This document shows positions 56,424 through 64,000 of a stretch of 64,000 bases of DNA, in pieces (positions within the stretch are counted from its first letter, which is position 1; the number at the start of each line of letters is the position of its first letter). The stretch comes from Mauremys mutica (taxonomy: Eukaryota > Chordata > Testudines > Geoemydidae): positions 66,314,768 to 66,378,767 of the forward strand of contig NC_059081.1 of assembly GCF_020497125.1 (NCBI RefSeq), read 5' to 3'. Both the position numbers and the translations under genes were made by a program. Below the pieces are notes generated by a model. The model was not told where the DNA came from and made no database searches. It saw nothing but the letters and a program-made list of their open reading frames with translations.

Positions 56424-58892
56424 CATAGAATCATAGAATCATAGAATTCAAGATCAGAAGGGACCATTATGATCATCTAGTCTGACCTCCTGCAAGATGC
56501 AGGCCACATAAGCCGATCCACCCACTCCTGAACTAATTCTCTCCCTTGACTCTGCTGTTGAATGCTCCAAATCATGATTTAAAGACATCAAGTAGCAGAT
56601 AATCCACCAGCAAGCGACCCCTGCCCCATGCTTCGGAGGAAGGCGAAAAACCTCCAGGGCCACTGCCAATCTACCCTAGAGGAAAATTCCTTCCCGACCC
56701 CAAATATGGCGATCAGCTGAACCCCGAGCATGCGGGCAAGACTCTCCAGCCAGACCCTCTGGAAAAGGCTAACAATATCCCAACATTGACCCTTTGTACT
56801 AATTACCAGTGTGGCACGTTATTGACCTATTGACTAAACCCGTTATCCTATCATACCATCCCCTCCATAAACTTATCCAGCTTAATCTTAAAGTCATGGA
56901 GGTCCTTCACCCCCACTGTTTCCCTCGGTAGGCTGTTCCAGAATTGCACTCCTCTGATGGTTAGAAACCTTCGTCTAATTTCAAGCCTAAATTTCCTGAC
57001 TGACAATTTATATCCGTTTGTTCTCGTGTCCACATTAGCACTGAGCTGAAATAATTCCTCTCCCTCCCTGGTATTTATCCCTCTGATATATTTAAAGAGT
57101 GCAATCATATCTCCTCTTATCCTTCTTTTGGTTAAGGAAAACAAACCGAGCTCCTCAAGTCTCCTTTCATACGACAGGCCTTCTATTCCTCGGATCATTC
57201 TAGTGGCCCTTCTTTGTACCCGTTCCAGTTTGAATTCATCCTTCTTAAACATGGGAGACCAAAACTGCACACAATACTCCAAATGAGGTCTCACCAACGC
57301 CGTATATAACGGGACTAGCACCTCCTTATCTCTACTAGAAATACCTCGCCTAATGCATCCCAAGACCGCATTAGCTTTTTTAACGGCCACATCACATTGC
57401 CTACTCATAGTCATCCTACGATCAACCAGGACTCCTAGGTCCTTCTCCTCCTCCGTTACTTCCAACTGGTGCGTCCCCAGCTTATAACTAAAATTCTTGT
57501 TAGTCATCCCTAAATGCATAACCTTACACTTCTCATTATTGAATTTCATCCTGTTACTAATACTCCAGTTTACAAGGTCATCCAAATCTCCCTGGAGGAT
57601 ATCCCGATCCTTTTCCGAATTGGCAATACCTCCAACTTGGTGTCATCCGTAAACTTTATCAGCCCACTCCTACTTTTGGTTCCGAGGTCAGTGATAAATA
57701 GATTAAATAAAATCGGACCCAAAACCGAACCTTGAGGAACTCCACTGGTAACCTCCCTCCAACCCGACAGATCACCCTTCAATACGACCCTCTGCAGTCT
57801 CCCCTTTAACCAGCTCCTTATCCACCTCTGGATTTTCATTTCGATCCCCATCTTTTCCAATTTAACCAGTAATTCCTCATGCGGTACCGTATCAAACGCC
57901 TTACTGAAATCAAGATATATGAGATCCACCGCATTTCCCTTGTCTAAAAAATCTGTTACTTTCTCAAAGAAGATCAGGTTGGTTTGGCACGATCTACCTT
58001 TCGTAAAACCATGCTGTAATTTGTCCCAGTTGCCATCGGCCTCAAGGTCCGTAACCACTCTCTCCTTTAAAATTTTTTCCATGACTTTGCATACTACAGA
58101 TGTTAAACTAACTGGCCTGTAGTTACCCGGGTCACTTTTTTTCCCCTTCTTGAATATAGGAACTACATTAGCTAATCTCCAGTCAAACGGTACAATCCCC
58201 GAATTTAGAGATTTATTAAAAATCATCGCTAACGGGCTAGCAATATCACTCGCCAATTCCCTTAATATTCTAGGATGAAGATTATCCGGGCCCCCCGATT
58301 TACTTCCGTTAAGCTGTTCAAGTTTGGCTTCTACCTCAGATACCGTAATGTCTACCCCCATATCTTCATTCCCATCAGTCCCTCTACCACTATTCCTTAG
58401 CCCTTCATTAGCCTCATTAAAGACCAAGGCAAAATATTCGTTCAGATATTGTGCCATGCCAAGATTATCCCTAATCTCCACTCCGTTTAAAGTTTTAAGC
58501 GGTCCCACTTCTTCCTTCTTGGTTTTCTTCCTATTTATATGGCTAAAAAACCTTTTGCTATTGGTTTTAATCCCCTTCGCTAGGTCCATCTCCACCCGGC
58601 TCTTTGCCTTTCTCACTGCTTCCCTACACCCTCTGACCTCAATAAGGTAGGTTTCTTTGCTGATCCCTCCCATTTTCCAGTCCTTGTACGCTTTCTGTTT
58701 TTTCTTAATCACCCCTCTGAGACGCTTGCTCATCCAGCTCGGTCTAAAACTGCTACCTACGAACTGTTTTCCCTTTCTCGGGATACAGGCCTCTGATAGC
58801 TCCTGCAACTTCAACCTGAAGTAACCCCAGGTGTCTTCTGCCTTTAGATCCCTAAATATGTTAGTCCAGTCTCTTAATTTCTTAATTTGGTC
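56424..58892 (-). mobile_element. CR1 LINE, 5'-truncated, 2.5 kb
   Basis: The 3' end carries the typical tandem octamer seen here as CATAGAATCATAGAATCATA. The element holds about two-thirds of ORF2 and ends at 5' truncation against another CR1 at about 58893. The AP endonuclease domain is missing. It is the least decayed LINE in the window. Confidence 0.92.
56851..58814 (-). pseudogene. CR1 ORF2 reverse transcriptase
   Basis: Reverse-strand ORF2 remnant. The first frame (58814-57570) carries RT motifs in order: SGGPDNLHPRIL, WRLANVVPIFKKGKKSDPGN with YRPVSLTSV, LIYLDFSKAFDTVPHEELLV with the first catalytic Asp, SGVPQGSVLGPILFNLFI and KFTDDTKL, where the usual FADD is FTDD. One base is lost in the G-run just after DTKL (about 57631-57634), and the frame resumes as DLVNWSISNRMKFNNEKCKV. 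The second frame (57585-56851) continues with RPHLEYCVQFWSPMFKKDEF and VQRRATRMIRGIEGLSYERR, and ends GVKDLHDFKIKLDKFMEGMV before the stop. It made LINE cDNA at nicked chromosomal DNA. Inactive through truncation and frameshift. Confidence 0.92.
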
Positions 58893-58895
58893 CTA

Positions 58896-59841
58896 TCACA
58901 TAAGAACAGCCATACTGGGTCAGGCCAATGTCTTCCGACAGTGGCCAATGCCAGGTGCTTTAGAGGGAATGAACAGAACATGTAATCATCAAGTGATCCA
59001 TCCCTTGTCACCCATTCCCAGCCTCTAGCAAACAGGCATGGTTTTGCATCCCTGCCCATCTTGGCTGATAGCCAGTGATGGACCTATCCTCCATGAACTT
59101 ATCAAGTTATTTTTTGAATCCTGTTATAGTCTTGGCCTTCACAACATCCTCTGGCAAAGAGTTCCACAGATTGACTGTGTGTTGTGTGAAGAAATACTTC
59201 CTTTTGTTTGTTTTAAACCTGCTGCCTATTACTTTCATTAAGTGACTCCTAGTTTTTGTGTTACGAGGAATAAATGACACTTCCTTATTTACTTTCTTCA
59301 CACCAGTCATGATTTTATAGACCTCTATCATATCCCCATTTGTCGTCCCTTTTCCAAGATGAAAAATCCTAGTCTTATTAATTTCTCCTCATATGGAAGC
59401 TGTTCCCTCCCCGTAATAATTTTTGTTGCCCTTTTCTGAACCTTTGCCAGTTCCAATCTATCTTTTTTGAGATGGGGCAACCACATCTGCATGCAGTATT
59501 CAAGATGTGGGCATATCATGGATTTAGTGGCAATGCGATATTTTTCTTATTATCTATTCCTTTCCTAATGATTCTGAACATTCTGTTAGTTTTTTTGACT
59601 GTTGCTGCACATTGAGCAGATGTTTTCAGAGAACTAGCCACAATGACTCCAAAATCTCTTTCTTGAGTGGTAACAGCTAATTTAGACCCCATCATTTTAT
59701 ATGTATAGGTGGAATGTTGTCCAATGTGCATTACTTTGCATTTATCAACATTGAATTTCATGTGCCATTTTGTTGCCCAGTCACCCAGTTTTGTGAGATC
59801 CCTTTGTAACTCCTCGCTAGCATCTGGCCCATGGAACATAG
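58896..59841 (-). mobile_element. CR1 LINE 3' part, different subfamily
   Basis: In forward text begins CACATAAGAACAGCCATACT and GGGTCAGGCCAATG, a CR1 3' end without the octamer array of the neighbouring copy. The two elements lie in the same orientation and abut at about 58893. Confidence 0.85.
59107..59839 (-). pseudogene. CR1 ORF2 C-terminal remnant
   Basis: Three overlapping reverse frames cover the ORF2 C-terminus: 59839-59516 (LTKLGDWATKWHMKFNVDKC, KVMHIGQHSTYTYKMMGSKL), 59519-59328 ([40 protein letters not shown]) and 59331-59107 ([36 protein letters not shown]). The RT catalytic core is missing, and at least two frame changes separate the pieces. Confidence 0.85.
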
Positions 59842-62344
59842 CCTATACTTTTATTTCAAACTGATCATCCCTCCTGCTATGCTTTTCCCGCCTTTCTCTT
59901 TTGCTGCATTTTTGGTATTTTTCCTCAAGACGTGTGTCAAATTCTAGAAAGAAGAATAACAGGTTGAAGCTACAAACCAATCCTGATGTAAAACAATACA
60001 AAACATTGCAATGTTCTACAATGATGATGCAAGAATATGATATTTTTGTTATAAGAATTAGGGGGTTTTTTGGGTCAAAAATAGAAAAAAAAAGTCACAG
60101 CTATCCTAAGCAAAGGTGAAAGCCAAATGCAGTGCTAAAATCACCGGAAATGATAGAAGGTTCCAGGTCAAGTTGGTTATTGGAGATAAAGCTATTATCA
60201 TCTGCTGTTAGTTACTGGAACTGAGAGCCAAGTGTTTTCAGTACACACTGGGTAGGAAGTACTTTATAAATCACAGTAACTTCTGACATGCAATAACATC
60301 CAGTCTTATTAATATAAACGGCAGGGATTTTTTTAAAGTCTGTTGGCAGTAAAACCACCCTTTTCATAAAAATCTTGGCATTCGCACATGCCCTGCAGGT
60401 TTGCACAGCATCTTTAAGCACTAAAGATGTTCATTACCTCACACACTAAAAACTATAGTGGGATTATATCATTGCCTTGAAATATCTGCTTCTTCACCAA
60501 ATGTCAGTGAAATTGGAAAGTGCATATGTAAATTGTAGGAGCACCATTGAATTCAGAGGAGCTACCCTGACTTACAGCAGCTCAGGATCTGTACCAATAT
60601 TTTCCTCACATAGCTGTTCTCCCATCGCAGTCTGTCAGCTTGTTTAAGATACTGTGGTGTGTGATGAGAGTTTGAGTGATATTTTTTAAAATATGGGAAC
60701 GAGGAGAGAAATGCACCTGTCTCCATCTTTCTTCCTGTACTGTATTTATTAAACTATTGCTTTTATTTTAATATTATGATCTGAAGAGCAGGGCTTCCCT
60801 TCAGATCAAGCCCTATCTGTTGCCATGATTTTACGATCACACTAGTTGTCATCTTGTTTCCTGCTATAGCACTGGTAGCACATCTGTTTCCTGCTGTGGG
60901 ACACAAGTACCCAGACTATTCAGCTTCCCGTGCCAGCCAAACTGCTCCTATGTGTGAATGTTATTGTGAGCAGACTAAGGGCTTGCTCCTCCTCTGTTGG
61001 TATTTGAAGTCCAAATTCTCCTCCCATGGAAATATCCAAGGGAAGGGAGTAGAGGTAACAATAAACTTCCTTCTGAAGTGCCCTAAAAGGGAGGAATCTG
61101 GGGCAGGGTCATGCAGCCTTCCACTCAGATGAAATCTGGAGATCCTTGGTCCCACAGAAGATTGGGTTATCTATGCTGTCTCTCTGCTCTTTCCATCTCC
61201 CTTCAAGATGAAAAGCGCTCTTAGTGGGGAGAGGACAGCCACCCTATTCATGAGGAAAATGTTTCCTCTGGGGGAGCTGCAGGTGCAACCTCTGGCCTCA
61301 TTAACTCAGGTGTAGCTGTCCACTGGAGTTCCCTAACACTGGAGGTGTGAATGCTGTAGACAGGCCCTGCCTTCAAAATTCCACAGAGCCCCAAATCTGT
61401 GAATCTCCACAGAGGAGCTCCTTCAGGTTCCCGTAGTAGGCCAGATGAAAACACAAAGCTGGAACTCCCCACTTCCAGGCTGCATCATGTCTGGATCCAC
61501 TTCATCCACAAAAGCAGAAGGGTTGAATGGATCCTTCTTACACTGGTGTTCAGACAGTGATGGACAAGTTCATGTATGCATGATAGATAGATCTAGGTCA
61601 TTATCCCAATAGCATTGGGATGGTGATTGGAGGGCTAGATTGTGGATGGTTCTCCATGGGTGGAAATGGGGCGAAGAGGACAGAAGCTATGCAACTCGAT
61701 GCTGTCTATCACACTACCCCTTATGAATCGGAAAATCTCCCTCAGAAAATCCAATCAGTTACTACCTTATTTTCCTTCAGATTCCTCCTTAAGATCATGT
61801 CTCCCATGGTGCCTACAACCCCAGCCTGATCATGACTAGATGGGTGACAAGCTGTGACTATCCTCTTCTGCTTCTTCCCTTTCCTATTCATTTCCTCTCT
61901 CTGCCTCTGATTAAACCCTCACCTCCAAATCCCAATCCCCGTAACTAACAACGCTGGGCCAATTCTTCACCATGTTCATTTGCTTGTATGTTGTATCCTC
62001 ATCCTTATTTTGTCTATTTATGCCTTTAGAGTGTCGGACCTTCAGGACTGGAATTGTCTTTTCAGTGTCTACACCTCCAACTATAGTGGGGCTTAATTTC
62101 CACTTAGGGGCCTGTACTATAATATAAATACTTCCCCTTTCCTTGTGTAGGGGATGGGCACAATCCCATTGTGGAGCAGAGGCATTGCTTCCAGCTAGCA
62201 CTGAGTCAGTCTCCTGAAAAGGGTTGGGGGAGGACTAAGGCAAAGTCAGTGACATGGCCCTGCCACCCCTTCTATAGCGAACAGCAAAATAAGTCAGGTA
62301 TACTGCTCCCTTTCAAAGGCTGGTAGAGCTGGTGCTGCCTCAGC
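59842..62344. other. Unassigned sequence
   Basis: No gene recognised in 2.5 kb; frames of up to 96 codons show no motif I know. Confidence 0.45.
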
Positions 62345-62460
62345 TTACACATAGACTGTAAGCTCTCTGGGGCAGGGACTGTCTCTATTATGTTAGTACA
62401 GTGGCTGGCACTATGGTGTTGGGGCCTCTAAGCTATATTGCAATACAAATTAGTAATAGT
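62345..62460 (+). repeat. MIR/CORE-SINE-like tail
   Basis: ACACATAGACTGTAAGCTCT, CTGGGGCAGGGACTGTCTCT, GTACAGTGGCTGGCACTATG and an AATTAGTAATAG end; forward orientation. Confidence 0.6.
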
Positions 62461-62500
62461 GCTGTGTCAGCTAGAATTCCTCCAGAGGCTCCCACTTTAA

Positions 62501-62840
62501 GACATAAGAACGGCCATACTGGGTCAGACCAATGGTCCATCTAGCTCTGGATCTTGTCTCCAGCAGTGGCCAGCACCAGCACTTCAGGGGGAGTGTACAG
62601 AACAAGGCAATCGTGGAAAGATTCACCTCTGTCTTCTGCTATTGGCTTCTGGCAGTCAGAGGTTTAGGTTTGCCCCAGGCATGAGGTTGCCTCCCTAACC
62701 ATCTTGACTAATAGCCACTGATGGGCCTATCCTTTATGAATGTATCTAATTATTTTTTGCATCCAGTTATAGTTTTGGTCTTTACAACATCCCATGGCAA
62801 AGAGTTCCACAGGTTAATTATGCACTGGGTGAAGAAATAC
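62501..62840 (-). mobile_element. CR1 LINE 3' end cut by a Harbinger insertion
   Basis: GACATAAGAACGGCCATACT and GGGTCAGACCAATGGTCC match the copy at 58896; it continues to GGGTGAAGAAATACTTA, where the Harbinger begins. Confidence 0.8.
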
Positions 62841-62843
62841 TTA

Positions 62844-64000
62844 GGCCTTGTCTACACTACAAGACTATTTCGAATCAACTTAGTTCGAATTTGTGGATTC
62901 GACCTTATGAACTCGAATTTGTGTATCCATACTAAATACACTAATTCGAATTTCTGAGTCCACATTCACGGGTCCAGCGTCGACTTTGGAAGCGGTGCAC
63001 TGTGGGAAGCTATCCCACAGTTCCCGCAGTCCCCGCTGCCCATTGGAATGCTGGGTAGAGCCCCCAATGCCTGCTGGGGGAAGAAATGTGTCGAGGGTGG
63101 TTTTGGGTAAGTGTCGTCATTGAACCGTCAATCACAACCTCCCTCCCTCCCTCCTTGAAAGCGCCTGCGGGCAATCTGTTCGTGCACTTTTCTGGTCAGT
63201 GACAGCGCGGACGCCACAGCACTGCAAGCACGGAGCCCGCTGCGATCATCGCCGTTTTCTCCTCCTCGCACTTTATCGTCCACGTCTTTCACAGTCAGCT
63301 GATGAGAAATTGGGCTACTTTTCAATGGTGCTGCAAGCACTGGGGGACCATAGGGGACGTTTTACAAACATCAACGTCGGGTGGCCGGGCAAGGTTCATG
63401 ATGCGTGTGTTTTCAGGAACTGTGGGCTGCTCAGACGCCTGCAGGAAGGTAGTTTCTTCCCGGACCACGAAATAACTGTTGTGGATGTGCAGATGCCTAT
63501 AGTCATCCTCGGGGACCCAGTCTGCCCGCTAATGCACTTGCTCATGAAGCCCTATACAGGCGCCTGGGACAGCGACAAGGAACTCTTCAAATACCAGCGA
63601 GCAGCGAGCAGCGTGACCTGTGACTGTTCAGTTTCTTTACAGAGAAGCTGAACCTGCCCCTGTTTCTTTACCCAGTTACTGTTGACTCTCCTCTTCGGTT
63701 ACATACCCCGTTCACCCCGTTACCCCCACTTCCAGCACACGTGTAAAAATAAAATACATGTCCCATTATTACTTAACAAAGGTTTCTTTATTCATGACTT
63801 TTCGTGAAAGGGTTGAAACTGGGACGCAGGCTGTGCTGGGTAGGGTGTGCGGTGATGTAAAGACCGCCTCTAAACTCAAGGAATGACAGGCTCCTGCTCC
63901 TAGAGCGGTCCGCAGTGCCGGAATGCTTCTTTCAACGGAGCCTGCCATCCCTCTTTATGGAATTCTGTGTGCGGGCGGATATGTGACCTTGTGGTGGAGG
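62844..64000. mobile_element. PIF/Harbinger transposon, truncated by window end (copy 3)
   Basis: Starts GGCCTTGTCTACACTACAAG after a TTA target (62841-62843), inside a CR1. The subterminal region repeats AATTCGAAT-type words. The right end lies beyond the window. Confidence 0.8.
63300..63651 (+). pseudogene. Harbinger transposase, central DDE part only
   Basis: After DEKLGYFSMVLQAL the frame carries FTNINVGWPGKVHDACVFRN with the second catalytic Asp intact, SFFPDHEITVVDVQMPIVIL and GDPVCPLMHLLMKPYTG. Upstream, the N-terminal half with the first Asp is replaced by unrelated terminal sequence. Downstream the segment that should hold the catalytic Glu (ECAFGRLKGRWR in copy 1) is missing, and the frame runs into 3' noncoding DNA as SVTCDCSVSLQRS. 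A double internal deletion derivative that could not move without help. An AATAAA near 63749 may have been the gene's polyadenylation signal. Confidence 0.8.

Overview
The window looks like intergenic or intronic DNA from a turtle. The evidence is the mix of repeats: a tRNA-derived SINE with a CR1-type tail, many CR1 LINE fragments, PIF/Harbinger transposons and their MITEs ending in GGGTATGTCTACACT-like repeats, Penelope-like elements with a GIY-YIG domain, hAT and TA-flanked MITEs, old MIR/CORE-SINE copies, and long solo LTRs. I find no ordinary host gene, tRNA, rRNA or CRISPR array. The species call is inference from repeat content.

Layout. 1-13 kb: unassigned DNA with MITEs, a solo LTR (4944-5739), hAT elements and a CR1 tail. 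13.5-16.6 kb: a Harbinger element with a truncated transposase and an opposing Myb/SANT-like gene. 16.6-21 kb: GC-rich repeats and a SINE. 21-25 kb: a second Harbinger in the opposite orientation, carrying nested insertions. 25-46 kb: mostly unassigned, with CR1 pieces, two more solo LTRs, Penelope fragments (one a palindrome) and a TIR element with internal hairpin duplications. 46.9-50.65 kb: an endogenous retrovirus. 56.4-59.8 kb: two CR1 elements with reverse-transcriptase remnants. 62.8 kb to the end: a third Harbinger, cut by the window edge.

The standout is the retrovirus at 46887-50650. Its two 291-bp LTRs look identical and are flanked by a 6-bp duplication, ATGCTG. Its primer binding site matches tRNA-Trp except at one base. 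Inside I see two unrelated pieces of host mRNA in sense orientation. The first is the C-terminal half of EPCAM, starting directly at the primer binding site. The second is a long coiled coil, probably from CCDC18, fused in frame between a gag matrix-like N-terminus and the integrase C-terminus in one open 475-codon frame. Between them lies a 79-bp tandem array of GC-rich hairpins. The layout resembles the acutely transforming, gene-transducing retroviruses, but it is endogenous, recent, and carries two captures. It lacks most of gag, all of protease and reverse transcriptase, and nearly all of env, so it would have needed a helper.

The other elements are decaying. The three Harbinger copies are each broken differently, the CR1 reverse transcriptase has a one-base frameshift, and the Penelope copies are 3' fragments. 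Target duplications recognised here (CCCTA, GTGCT, TTCTAGAC, TAA, CCTGA, ACTAATAAG and a 14-mer) fix many element boundaries exactly.
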